51,567 bases of DNA from Deltaproteobacteria bacterium (GCA_031288415.1 JAITRL010000031.1:1-51567), one strand, 5' to 3'; counted from the stretch's first letter, positions 24,493-31,315 are shown. Made by a program: numbers and translations. Notes: generated by a model not told the origin, from the sequence alone.

Positions 24493-25172
24493 GACGCGCC
24501 GGAGCCCCCTTGTCCCGAACCGGCGCCTGTTGAGGCGCGCCTCGCCAGGATGCCCGGGAGGGTGTACAGGTAGACGAGCATGTATTCCGTCAGAAGCCTA
24601 ATGTCCTCGGCCTCCTCCTCGGTGAACGCGTCCCCGTGGGTGGCATCGTTGCCGATGTCCCTTATCTCGTGGGCCCATTCGACCATATCGGGCAGTAGCT
24701 TCCCAGACTGGCCGAGTTTCAAAATGCGTTCGTAAAGGGTTCCCTTCGTCTCCTGGAACCTGTCCTTGACGGCGAGCTCCAGGACATGCCTGCAAAGCTT
24801 TCCGCACCCGTGGGGAATCCCCATGGCCTGGTTTTTTACCGCGTCCAAGTAGAACCGTGCTATGCGGTCCGGGACGTGGGCCGGGACGGAGTCAGGGACA
24901 CGCGGATATGACTCGATTTCAGAGAACAGGTTGATTGTGGACTCGTCTATGTATTGGTGCGATATGTCCTCGAGCGCCTTCAGGATTATGCCAACGCTGC
25001 GGTTGCACGAGTTGCATGCCCATAGGGTGTTGAAGACATCGCCAGCCCTAGCTGTAATTGATTCGGTATCGATCCTCAAATAGCCGGCGATCAGGTTATG
25101 AGAGATGTGCGTGAACGCTGTCCTTTCGGTTAGGCAATGAGGGCAAGGGCGGATGAGGTTGTGTTGTGGCAT
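24489..25172 (-). CDS. DUF4145-domain protein, copy 2
   Basis: 227 aa from the ATG at 25172, which has AAAGGTGG just upstream; the open frame extends to 25244 but with no better site. It is a paralog of the following gene: CPHC and CNSC zinc-binding pairs, then WAHEIRDIGNDATHGD and the LLTEYMLVYLYTLPG helix. Base composition is visibly lower in G+C than the flanking structural genes, a sign of recent acquisition. The pair may act together; what it senses or modifies cannot be read from sequence. Confidence 0.75.
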   Translation of the reverse strand: MPQHNLIRPCPHCLTERTAFTHISHNLIAGYLRIDTESITARAGDVFNTLWACNSCNRSVGIILKALEDISHQYIDESTINLFSEIESYPRVPDSVPAHVPDRIARFYLDAVKNQAMGIPHGCGKLCRHVLELAVKDRFQETKGTLYERILKLGQSGKLLPDMVEWAHEIRDIGNDATHGDAFTEEEAEDIRLLTEYMLVYLYTLPGILARRASTGAGSGQGGSGAS

Positions 25173-25194
25173 TCTTCCACCTTTCTGCCGTTTC

Positions 25195-25223
25195 ATCCTA
25201 ATCCTGAAGTCGTACAACATCAA
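25195..25223 (-). promoter_or_regulatory. Possible promoter for the DUF4145 pair
   Basis: On the minus strand, TTGATG (25223-25218) and TAGGAT (25200-25195) are separated by 17 bases, each matching the sigma70 consensus at four of six positions. Transcription would begin about 15-20 bases before the ATG at 25172. It lies in the 80-base divergent gap between these genes and the endolysin. A weak match, supported mainly by position. Confidence 0.35.
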
Positions 25224-25252
25224 TCGCAACATGTAGAGGCTCATGCAAAGCG

Positions 25253-25831
25253 ATGCAAGACATCTTCGACATTACCATGAAACATGTCCTGGAGGCGGAA
25301 GGGCTTTACGCCAACGTCAAGGGCGACTCGGGAGGGGAGACCTGGCGCGGCGTGTCCCGCGTCAGCAACCCCTACTGGCCCGGATGGAGGCTCGTCGACG
25401 CCGTCAAGGAGGCGGGGCACACCTCCGCCGAGGCCATAAACAGGCAGCTCAGGGACGACCAGAAGCTGAACCTCTTCGTCCGGGAGCTGTACCGGGAGCG
25501 TTACTGGGATCCCCTGGCCAGGTGGCTCGAGGGCCGCGTCCTGGCCAAGGTGTTCGACGCGGGCGTCAACATGGGGGTACAGCCCGCCGTCCGCCTGCTC
25601 CAGCAGGCCCTGAACCACCACCCGCTCGACGCCGGGCTCGCCGTCGACGGCGTCCTGGGCCCCAGGACCGCCGAGGCCGCGAAGGCCGCCCCGGAGGACA
25701 AGCTGCTGATGAACTACAGGCAGGCGCAGACGTCCAGGTACATAAAGATAGCCGAGAAGCCCGAGAACCGGAAGTTCCTGCCGGGCTGGCTGAACAGGGC
25801 GGCATGGCTGCCTCCGAAGGAGGCCGCATGA
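25253..25831 (+). CDS. Endolysin, glycoside hydrolase family 108 with C-terminal peptidoglycan-binding domain
   Basis: 192-aa lysozyme-like enzyme that would cut the glycan chains of peptidoglycan. The N-terminal domain (residues 5-95) contains LEAEGLY, where the Glu at residue 16 corresponds to the catalytic Glu of the usual H-E-G-G motif, followed by D-S-G-G-E-T-W-R-G-V-S, the family signature. The C-terminal part (about 100-175, with LDAGLAVDGVLGPRT) resembles PG_binding_3. No signal peptide, so it needs a holin. The ATG at 25253 is the first suitable start after the divergent gap. Confidence 0.9.
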   Translation: MQDIFDITMKHVLEAEGLYANVKGDSGGETWRGVSRVSNPYWPGWRLVDAVKEAGHTSAEAINRQLRDDQKLNLFVRELYRERYWDPLARWLEGRVLAKVFDAGVNMGVQPAVRLLQQALNHHPLDAGLAVDGVLGPRTAEAAKAAPEDKLLMNYRQAQTSRYIKIAEKPENRKFLPGWLNRAAWLPPKEAA

Positions 25832-26157
25832 TCCTGGACGCGTCGGTCACGTCGAAATACACCAGGGTGGAATTCGACGCCGACAAAAAGGAATACGAGA
25901 TCCGCCCGGTCGACCAGTACGGCGTCGTGGCATCGATCAGGTTCCAGGACGGCGCCGTCAAGGAGGCCGGGGTCAACGGGTGCTTCGTGGAGGACGTCCT
26001 GGCGGTGGCCATCCACCGGCTGCAGGCGCTTGACAGGGGGCTGCCGAGCCATTACAACGAGGTTGCCGTGAGGCACCTTTTCGCGGCCCAGGGCGCGCTC
26101 AACGCGCGCACCGCCGAAAGGCTTGAGCGGGGCGTCGCGGGGACATCGAAGAAATGA
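25828..26157 (+). CDS. Tad1-like anti-defence candidate (signal-sequestering fold)
   Basis: 109-aa protein starting at the ATG of an ATGA junction with the endolysin. N-terminal beta strands (EYEIRPVDQYGVVASIRFQDG) are followed by a conserved VNG turn and a helical hairpin ending RTAERLERGVAGT. The Asn77, Arg94, Arg98 spacing (x16, x3) in the hairpin agrees with my memory of the ligand pocket of Tad1, a phage sponge for Thoeris signals; I could not check it. A Phe I would expect near residue 67 is an Ala here. Small phage proteins of this general type are widespread and often left unnamed or misnamed. Treat the function as a hypothesis. Confidence 0.5.
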   Translation: MILDASVTSKYTRVEFDADKKEYEIRPVDQYGVVASIRFQDGAVKEAGVNGCFVEDVLAVAIHRLQALDRGLPSHYNEVAVRHLFAAQGALNARTAERLERGVAGTSKK

Positions 26158-26348
26158 AGATAGACGTCAGGGACTCCGTATGGGACTCGTGCCTGGGCAG
26201 GACGCCAGCCCGGCCAGGCGAGCCGCGCCCGCCCGCCAGGGACGCCCGCCGCCTGCTGGTAGAGGCCATCGCCCTGGTCGGCGCCGAGGCGGAGGCCGCG
26301 GGGCACATCAGGCGCGCGCTGGACGCGCTGGACGGGGACGGGAAGTGA
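26154..26348 (+). CDS. Small phage protein of unknown function
   Basis: 64-aa protein, coupled to its neighbours (ATGA upstream, TGATG downstream). It has a Pro/Arg-rich middle and a C-terminal amphipathic helix (ARRLLVEAIALVGAEAEAAG). Its place between an anti-defence candidate and a two-helix membrane protein suggests a lysis-cassette accessory, but nothing more can be said. Confidence 0.5.
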   Translation: MKIDVRDSVWDSCLGRTPARPGEPRPPARDARRLLVEAIALVGAEAEAAGHIRRALDALDGDGK

Positions 26349-26587
26349 TGCGCCTTTTCCGCGTCCTGGGCACCCTCTTCGTCTCCGGCAGGGGCACGAG
26401 CCTCGGGCGGGTGATGATGCTGGTGATGTTCGGTTTCTGCCTCTGGCAGTGGGCAACGGGCCGGCCTACCCAGGATCACGCCTTCCAGTTCCTTGTGATA
26501 ATGACGGGATACGTCTTCGGGAGCAAGCTCGTGGCCAGGGTGGGCAAGGGCAGGCTGACGATGGAGAAGGACAGGGACGTTGGGTGA
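26348..26587 (+). CDS. Holin candidate, two transmembrane helices
   Basis: 79-aa protein with hydrophobic stretches near residues 19-37 (LGRVMMLVMFGFCLWQW) and 46-64 (AFQFLVIMTGYVFGSKL), followed by a positive tail rich in Lys/Arg. Size, two helices and place just after the endolysin fit a class II holin. The start overlaps the previous stop (TGATG). No family name is certain. Confidence 0.6.
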   Translation: MRLFRVLGTLFVSGRGTSLGRVMMLVMFGFCLWQWATGRPTQDHAFQFLVIMTGYVFGSKLVARVGKGRLTMEKDRDVG

Positions 26588-27437
26588 CGTCCGGCCTGAG
26601 ATAGCGGCCCGGCTCTTCAACGAGGACTGCATCGGGGGGCTCGCCAGGATACCTTCAGGATCCGTCGACATGGTGCTGGCCGATCCGCCCTACGGAACCA
26701 CCAACAACGCATGGGACGTGCCTCTCCCCCTCGATCCCATGTGGCGCGAGCTAAAGCGCGTGTGCAGGCCCTGCGCTGCCATGCTGTTCTTCTCCCAGTG
26801 CCCTTACGACAAGGTGCTAGGCGCCTCCAACCTGCCGATGCTGAGATACGAGTGGATATGGCTCAAGAGCAGGCAGACGGGTTTCCTGAACGCGACAAGG
26901 GCCCCGCTGAAGATAACGGAAAACGTCCTCGTCTTCTCTTCGGGCCAGACGAGATACAACCCGCAGATGGAAACTGGCCGTATGAAGAAAGTCATCTCGC
27001 CCACCCTCGTCAATAACCATCCGAACTACCGGAGAATCACCGTGAAGCCGTTGTACGGGAAAGTCTCCTACGAGAGCGACAAGCGGTTCCCCTTGAACGT
27101 GCTCCCGTTCCCCAGCGAGGTCTTCGTCCCGCACCCGACTCAGAAGCCCGTTGCCCTCTGCGAGTACCTTATCCTCACCTACACCGATCCGGGCGACGTC
27201 GTCCTCGACATCTGCGCGGGCTCCGGCACGACGGCCGTGGCCGCCGTCAACACCGGCAGGGACTGGCTGGCCTTCGAGAAGGAGCCCGGCTACTGCGCCG
27301 TCGCGGCGGAGAGGATAGGCGACGCGATGGCCGCCCAGGAGCGGAGCCTCTTCTTCAAGGGTTTCCCCGGGAAGGCGACGGAACCGGCCGCCGAGGCGGC
27401 CCCTGAAGCCGTCAGCACCTGCGGGGAGGCCTTATGA
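26580..27437 (+). CDS. Orphan DNA adenine methyltransferase (class beta) 1
   Basis: 285-aa DNA methyltransferase. The catalytic motif DPPY lies early (residues 35-38) and the SAM-binding motif DICAGSGTT lies late (about 205-213), the order typical of class beta enzymes; DPPY suggests N6-adenine. PTQKPVALCEYL, before motif I, is also a family hallmark. No restriction endonuclease is nearby, so it is probably for self-protection against host restriction. Start is taken as the TTG at 26580 (AGGACAGGG upstream), inside the holin gene. It is followed by the spanin genes. Confidence 0.85.
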   Translation: MGDVRPEIAARLFNEDCIGGLARIPSGSVDMVLADPPYGTTNNAWDVPLPLDPMWRELKRVCRPCAAMLFFSQCPYDKVLGASNLPMLRYEWIWLKSRQTGFLNATRAPLKITENVLVFSSGQTRYNPQMETGRMKKVISPTLVNNHPNYRRITVKPLYGKVSYESDKRFPLNVLPFPSEVFVPHPTQKPVALCEYLILTYTDPGDVVLDICAGSGTTAVAAVNTGRDWLAFEKEPGYCAVAAERIGDAMAAQERSLFFKGFPGKATEPAAEAAPEAVSTCGEAL

Positions 27438-27784
27438 GCGGCCTGGCATACGTCCTGGCAAACTGGAAGACCGTCGCCGCAGTCCTGGCCAGCCTCACCC
27501 TGGCGGCCACGCTTCATGGCCTGATTTCCCTCCGCTCCGACAACGCCGCCCTCCAGGCCAGGCTTGCCGACTCTGCGGCCGTCGCCGACTCCCTCCGCCG
27601 GGACGCCGAGGCCAACAGGGCCGCACTCGCCGCCAGGGAGGCCGAGAACCGCGCCCTCGCCGAGAGCCACGCCAGGGACATGGCCGCCCTCCGGTCCGCC
27701 TTCGCCTCCACGCCAGAGGCCTGCGCCTGGAGCGAGCAGAGGATACCCGACCCCGTCCTGGAGGCCCTCGTATGCGGGCGCTAG
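27434..27784 (+). CDS. Rz-like inner-membrane spanin
   Basis: 116-aa protein with an N-terminal transmembrane helix (about residues 9-31, WKTVAAVLASLTLAATLHGL) and a long periplasmic coiled coil (LRSDNAALQARLADSAAVAD ...), ending in ACAWSEQRIPDPVLEAL, the common Rz end. It would span the periplasm together with the next gene. The two overlap by 13 bases in different frames, the classical nested/overlapped Rz/Rz1 arrangement. Confidence 0.85.
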   Translation: MSGLAYVLANWKTVAAVLASLTLAATLHGLISLRSDNAALQARLADSAAVADSLRRDAEANRAALAAREAENRALAESHARDMAALRSAFASTPEACAWSEQRIPDPVLEALVCGR

Positions 27785-28011
27785 CCATGGCCGCACTCCT
27801 GGCCCTGGCCGGGTGCGCCCCCAAGCCCGTCCCCTGCCCGGCGGCCCCTTCCCCTCCCGCCGTATACCTTCAGGACGTCCCGGCCCCCGTCCTCCGGGGA
27901 GCCACGAACGCCGCCCTGGCCGAGCACGTCCTCGAGCTCCGCCTGGCCCTCGAGCGTTCCAACCTGGACAAGGCCGCCCTGCGCGAGTGGTACTCGGAGG
28001 CCGGGCTGTGA
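27772..28011 (+). CDS. Rz1-like outer-membrane spanin lipoprotein
   Basis: 79-aa predicted lipoprotein: short hydrophobic signal (AMAALLALAGC) with a lipobox at L-A-G-C (Cys15), then a Pro-rich segment and the sequence VYLQDVPAPVLRGATNAAL, which is common in Rz1-type spanins. Starts at an ATG behind GGAGG. The stop overlaps the next gene (GTGA). A truncated second copy of its C-terminal half lies at 29162-29314. Confidence 0.85.
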   Translation: MRALAMAALLALAGCAPKPVPCPAAPSPPAVYLQDVPAPVLRGATNAALAEHVLELRLALERSNLDKAALREWYSEAGL

Positions 28012-28265
28012 GACTGCTGCTGGCCGCCCTGGCCCTCGCGGCCCTGCTCCCGGACTCCGCCCCGGACGCCGGCCTCGGCGACTGCCGGGCCGAGGCCGAG
28101 TACTGGCGCGCCATGTGGCAGGAGCAGGAGGCCCGCTACGCCGATGTCCTCATCAGGCTCGAGACGGACTTCCAGGCACTGCGGGACGCCGTGGCCGACG
28201 CCCCCGAGGCCTGCGGCCTCCTGGCCGGGAACGTCACAGGGGAACTCCTGGAAGACCTGGGATGC
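27862..28265 (+). repeat. Direct repeat, copy A (spanin C-terminal half plus following gene)
   Basis: This segment codes for the last 49 residues of the o-spanin and nearly all of the 89-aa protein, and it recurs at 29165-29585 with high similarity (long stretches differ only in scattered bases). The unit spans a gene boundary, so it reflects a segmental duplication and not two separate gene copies. Confidence 0.75.
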
Positions 28266-28277
28266 CGTGTCCCCTGA
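28008..28277 (+). CDS. Lysis-cassette protein with N-terminal signal/anchor, copy A
   Basis: 89-aa protein from the GTG at 28008 with an N-terminal hydrophobic segment (LLLAALALAALLPDSAP), then a helical, charged region (YWRAMWQEQEARYADVLIRLETDF) and an end ACGLLAGNVTGELLEDLGC that resembles the end of Rz proteins. It may be a second i-spanin-like element. A paralog lies at 29311-29625. It is coupled to the o-spanin by a GTGA overlap. Confidence 0.6.
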   Translation: MRLLLAALALAALLPDSAPDAGLGDCRAEAEYWRAMWQEQEARYADVLIRLETDFQALRDAVADAPEACGLLAGNVTGELLEDLGCRVP

Positions 28278-29019
28278 AACCCCGCCCCCCCTCGTCAGCC
28301 TCCACCTCGCCGACTCCTCCCTCCTCCTGCCGACCCTCCCGGACTCCTCCTTCGACTTCGTCCTGACGGATCCGCCCTACTCGCCCGGCGGCGCCTCCCC
28401 CGTGTCCCGCTCCTCCCCCGCCTGGGCCAAGATACAGGACGCGGACGCCAGGACGCGGTACCCCGCCTTCGCCGGGGACTCCCGCGACTCCCGCTCCCTC
28501 TACTCCTGGCTCCTGTTCGTGCTGGGCCACTGCCGCCGCGTGGCCAGGCCGAACGGGATCCTCCTTCTCTTCTCCGACTGGCGGAACGTCCCCCTCTTCT
28601 CGGACGCCGTCCAGGGCGCCGGGTGGGTCTGGCGCTCCCTGGTGGTCTGGGACAAGACGGCCAAGGCCAGGCCGAACCGGGGGTTCTTCCGGCACCAGGC
28701 CGAGTACGTCCTTTTCGCCACCCGGGGCGCCTGGGAGCCGCCGACCTCCGCGGCGCTCCCGGGCGTCTTCACGATGGCGGCCTCCGGCAAGAACCACGTG
28801 GCCTCGAAGCCCGTGGCCCTGGCGAGGGCCCTGGCCGCCGTGCTCCCCGCCCCCTCGGACGTCCTCGACCCCTTCATGGGCGGGGGCAACCTCCTGCGCG
28901 GGGCCCTGGAGGAGGGGCACAGGGTGACCGGGATAGAGCTTGAGCCGGCCTCGTTCCGGGAGGCGGAGATTCTCCTGGAGGGCCGCCCGGCCCCCTTACG
29001 TTTTCACAGGGGGCTGTGA
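28267..29019 (+). CDS. Orphan DNA methyltransferase (class beta) 2
   Basis: 250-aa methyltransferase from the GTG at 28267, inside the end of the previous gene. DPPY lies at residues 35-38 and the SAM motif DPFMGGGNLL near 199-208. GVTGIELEPASF-like residues follow it. Not closely related to the first methyltransferase, so two target sequences are likely. It is inserted between the two copies of the spanin/lysis segment, which makes it a probable gain by recombination. No cognate nuclease is seen. Confidence 0.8.
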   Translation: MSPETPPPLVSLHLADSSLLLPTLPDSSFDFVLTDPPYSPGGASPVSRSSPAWAKIQDADARTRYPAFAGDSRDSRSLYSWLLFVLGHCRRVARPNGILLLFSDWRNVPLFSDAVQGAGWVWRSLVVWDKTAKARPNRGFFRHQAEYVLFATRGAWEPPTSAALPGVFTMAASGKNHVASKPVALARALAAVLPAPSDVLDPFMGGGNLLRGALEEGHRVTGIELEPASFREAEILLEGRPAPLRFHRGL

Positions 29020-29062
29020 GAGAATCCGCCTGCCCGAGCCAAGCGGTTTTCGGGGGGGCACC

Positions 29063-29105
29063 GGGGCGGACTGGGGTTACATCCAGGGTTACAGCCGTCC
29101 GCCCC
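29063..29105 (+). repeat. Inverted repeat between methyltransferase and spanin remnant
   Basis: GGGGCGGAC at 29063-29071 is the exact reverse complement of GTCCGCCCC at 29097-29105, enclosing 25 bases that include two copies of GGTTACA. A strong hairpin is possible. It is not followed by a T-run, so it is not a canonical intrinsic terminator, but it may attenuate late transcription into the integrase region. It sits in a 140-base stretch with no gene. Confidence 0.4.
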
Positions 29106-29161
29106 CTGGCCTGTTTCCCTAATGAAAACAATCAGATGCGATTTTCAATCGGATCCATGCC

Positions 29162-29314
29162 GAGGTTTATTTGCAGGATGTCCAGGCCCCCGTCCTCCGA
29201 GGAGCCACGAACGCCGCCCTGGCCGAGCACGTCCTGGAGCTCCGCCTGGCCCTGCGCCGCTCCAACCTGGACAAGGCGGCCCTGCGCGAATGGCTTTCGG
29301 AGGCCGGGCAGTGA
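29162..29314 (+). pseudogene. Truncated o-spanin remnant
   Basis: Frame 29162-29314 encodes EVYLQDVQAPVLRGATNAA and on to EAGQ, matching residues 30-79 of the intact o-spanin with few changes. The signal peptide and lipobox are missing: in-frame sequence upstream reaches a TGA without a hydrophobic start. A TTG at 29171 could begin a 47-aa cytoplasmic fragment, but this would not be a spanin. It is the 5-prime part of duplicate copy B. Confidence 0.7.
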
Positions 29315-29585
29315 GGCACCTTCTCTGGCCCCTGGCCTCCGCCCTGGCCGTTGCGGCCCTGCTGCAGGCCTCCGCCCAGGACGCCGAGCTAGCCTCCTGC
29401 CGGGCGGAGAACGCGGCCTGGCAGGCCCGATGGCAGGAGCAGGAGGCCGTCTACGCCGAGGCCCTCATCAGGCACGAGATTGCCTTCCAGGCCTTGCGCG
29501 ACGCCGTCGCGGACGCCCCCGAAGCCTGCCTCCTCCTGGCCGGGAACGCCCCGGGGGACGTCCTGGCAGACCTCGGGTGCCCCGC
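29165..29585 (+). repeat. Direct repeat, copy B
   Basis: Second copy of the segment at 27862-28265. It is about 17 bases longer, mainly in the part that codes for the hydrophobic start of the second gene. The copies flank the 250-aa methyltransferase and the inverted repeat, as expected if those were added together with a duplication of the target segment. Confidence 0.75.
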
Positions 29586-29625
29586 CTCAGACCCCGATAA
29601 AAATGTGCGGCAGATTCAGCAATAG
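29311..29625 (+). CDS. Lysis-cassette protein with N-terminal signal/anchor, copy B
   Basis: 104-aa protein from the GTG at 29311 (GTGA overlap with the o-spanin remnant). It parallels the 89-aa gene of copy A: hydrophobic start (WPLASALAVAALLQASA), then AWQARWQEQEAVYAEALIRHE and EACLLLAGN. The last 15 residues (SDPDKNVRQIQQ) run into unrelated AT-rich DNA, so the original end was probably lost at the repeat border. It may still be functional. Confidence 0.55.
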   Translation: MRHLLWPLASALAVAALLQASAQDAELASCRAENAAWQARWQEQEAVYAEALIRHEIAFQALRDAVADAPEACLLLAGNAPGDVLADLGCPASDPDKNVRQIQQ

Positions 29626-29704
29626 AAAATCAGGGGTTCTTTTAATTAAATCAATGATTTCAACGGCTTGCAAAACAAATTTGCTTTCCCGTTTCGAAAG
29701 CATG

Positions 29705-29762
29705 TTGCAATTTCATAGACAGGAACCAACAGGCAATGACATGAATTAATCTTGCAATTTCA
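29705..29762 (+). repeat. Pair of 11-bp direct repeats, possible integrase arm sites
   Basis: TTGCAATTTCA occurs exactly at 29705-29715 and at 29752-29762, 47 bases apart (start to start). A shorter TTGCAA is found again at 29794. In a G+C-rich genome this repeated AT-rich word is unlikely by chance. Function is inferred from position beside the integrase. Confidence 0.5.
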
Positions 29763-29808
29763 CTGATTTAGCCGATAGAATTTGAGAATTAGGTTGCAAC
29801 GCCATGCA

Positions 29809-29837
29809 TTGACATGAAAAAATCCCTGCGGTATATT
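29809..29837 (+). promoter_or_regulatory. Integrase promoter, near-consensus sigma70 type
   Basis: TTGACA at 29809-29814 and TATATT at 29832-29837 are separated by exactly 17 bases. The -35 box is perfect and the -10 box matches five of six. Predicted transcript start is about 29844, giving a 40-base leader with CCGGAGG before the integrase ATG. The TGACATGAA repeat overlaps the -35 box, so binding of a protein to that repeat would repress it. Confidence 0.8.
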
Positions 29838-29883
29838 CGGCGGCAGGTTCCTTGACGGGACTAATCTACCGCCGGAGGCCGGA

Positions 29884-31059
29884 ATGCTGACTGACGTATG
29901 CATAAAGAAGGCAGAGACCAGGGAGAAGGCCTACAAGCTGTACGACGGCTCGGGGAACGGGCTCTACCTGGAAGTGGCCCCCACGGGCAGCAGGCTCTGG
30001 CGAGTCCAGTACGCCGTCAACGGCAAGAGGACGCTCAAGTCCTTGGGCGCGTGGCCGGACGTGAGCATCAGGGAGGCCAGAGAGCAGGCCGCCGCCCTCC
30101 GGAAGGCCGTGGCAAAGGGGGCGGATCCCCGGCAGGGCAGATCCAAGGCCCCTCTGTTCAAGGAAGTCGCCGCCGCCTGGGCCGAAAGGTACTTTCCGAC
30201 CGTAGTGCCAGGAGTACAGCAGGCGACACGCAAATACCTGGACGTTGACATCCTGCCGGCGATAGGCGACTGCCGCCCGGACGAGATAAAGCCGCCCCTC
30301 GTGCTGGAGAAGGTGCTAAGGCCCGTCGAGGCCACGGGGCACTTGTCGACCCTTAGCAGGATCAAGAGCGTCCTGAGCCGAATCTTCTGCTACGCCGTGG
30401 CCAACGGTCTTATGGAGAGGGATTTCACCCTCGACTTGCGGAAGGCTTTCCAGGCTCCGCAAGTCGTTCACCGCGCGGCCTTGACCGATCCCGTCAAGGT
30501 GGGCCAGCTTCTGAGGGACATCGACGGCTACAGCGGCCCTCCGTTGATAGGGTTTGCTCTAAAGCTCTCGCCCTACGTGTTCGTCCGCGCGAGCGAGCTC
30601 TGCAACGCCAAGTGGGAAGAGATCAGCCTCGCCGAGGCCGTATGGCGAATCCCTGCCGCCAGGATGAAAATGGGGACGGCCCACGCCGTGCCGCTCGCCT
30701 CCCAGGCCGTCAAGATCCTGGAAGAGCTCAGGAAGCTCACCGGAAGCGGCCTCCTGCTTTTCCCAGGCCAGCGGGACAAGTTTAAGGGGCTGAACTATAA
30801 CTCTCTTACCTTCGCCCTGCGGCAGCTCGGCTACGGAGCCAAGGAGGCCTGCGCCCACGGGTTCCGCACCACGGCCTCCACCCTGCTTAACGAACTCGGG
30901 TATCCCGTCGACTGGATCGAGCTGCAGCTGGCGCACAGGCCGAGGGGAGTGCGGGCGGTCTACAACCGGGCCGAGCACCTCCAGGAGCGGGCAAAGATGA
31001 TGCAGGAGTGGGCGGATTACCTCGACTCCCTACGGGAGGGCGGCCCCGCCTCTTCCTGA
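29884..31059 (+). CDS. int: Tyrosine integrase, P4 type
   Basis: 391-aa site-specific recombinase. N-terminal arm-binding domain of DUF4102 type (YKLYDGSGNGLYLEV, then GKRTLKSLGAWPDVSIREAR), a core-binding helical domain (about 95-190) and the catalytic domain. Likely catalytic residues: Arg in RASELCN near 238, Lys in ARMKMGTAHA, His-x-x-Arg in AHGFRTTAS, His in QLAHRP, and the nucleophile Tyr in AVYNRAEH near 361. P4-type enzymes usually use the end of a tRNA or tmRNA gene. It is on the same strand as the late genes and is driven by its own promoter. Confidence 0.95.
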   Translation: MLTDVCIKKAETREKAYKLYDGSGNGLYLEVAPTGSRLWRVQYAVNGKRTLKSLGAWPDVSIREAREQAAALRKAVAKGADPRQGRSKAPLFKEVAAAWAERYFPTVVPGVQQATRKYLDVDILPAIGDCRPDEIKPPLVLEKVLRPVEATGHLSTLSRIKSVLSRIFCYAVANGLMERDFTLDLRKAFQAPQVVHRAALTDPVKVGQLLRDIDGYSGPPLIGFALKLSPYVFVRASELCNAKWEEISLAEAVWRIPAARMKMGTAHAVPLASQAVKILEELRKLTGSGLLLFPGQRDKFKGLNYNSLTFALRQLGYGAKEACAHGFRTTASTLLNELGYPVDWIELQLAHRPRGVRAVYNRAEHLQERAKMMQEWADYLDSLREGGPASS

Positions 31060-31315
31060 CAGGTTCAGGCTCGCATCCCGGCAGAGGCACACCGGCCTTG
31101 CGTTCTGCAACCCACTGGTTGACGGCGGCCAATGACCAGGCCCTGGTCTTCTCCCCTATAAGAATCGGAGACGGAAACCATCCGCGAGCCACATAATTGT
31201 AAACGGATCGTCCTGTCATACCGATTATTTCTGCTACGGCAGGGCGCCGGATCAGCCTGTCGGGGACGTCCGCCGGCGCCGGCGTGTCCTGGCCTGCGGT
31301 CTTGGCATCGCTCAT
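30887..31315 (-). CDS. AlpA-family DNA-binding protein, possible excisionase
   Basis: 142-aa protein whose residues 17-75 carry a MerR-like winged helix-turn-helix of the AlpA type (RLIRRPAVAEIIGMTGRSVYNYV, then FPSPILIGEKTRAWSLAAVNQWV). The remainder, rich in Pro/Arg, is coded antisense to the end of the integrase gene; 173 bases overlap, so the tail may not be important. It is the last gene of the minus operon and lies against the integrase, which fits an excisionase/regulator. Start at the ATG of 31315 overlaps the previous stop (ATGA). Confidence 0.7.
   Translation of the reverse strand: MSDAKTAGQDTPAPADVPDRLIRRPAVAEIIGMTGRSVYNYVARGWFPSPILIGEKTRAWSLAAVNQWVAERKAGVPLPGCEPEPVRKRRGRPPVGSRGNPPTPASSLPAPGGARPGCRPPALPSACAPAAARSSRRDTRVR

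Larger units (their letters stand above)
29626..29883 (+). other. AT-rich intergenic region, probable attP and integrase control region
   Basis: 258 bases with no credible gene, and much more AT-rich than anything around it. It contains direct repeats TTGCAATTTCA (29705-29715, 29752-29762) and TGACATGAA (29737-29745, 29810-29818) and a strong promoter at its end. Clustered short repeats next to an integrase are what arm-type integrase or excisionase sites look like. No tRNA end or other attachment core could be recognised by eye, so the core position is open. Confidence 0.55.

Noticed and set aside
29063-29105. The G+C-rich hairpin as an intrinsic terminator
   Set aside because: No T-run follows the stem, so I list it only as an inverted repeat.
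29122-29310. N-terminal part of a 167-aa frame beginning at 29122
   Set aside because: It is an out-of-frame reading of the o-spanin remnant. The real gene in this frame starts at the GTG at 29311.
29626-29883. A tRNA or tRNA fragment at the attachment region
   Set aside because: No acceptor stem, T-arm or CCA-like end could be recognised by eye.
30887-31059. The Pro/Arg-rich tail of the AlpA-like protein as a functional domain
   Set aside because: It is coded antisense to the conserved end of the integrase and looks like chance read-through.
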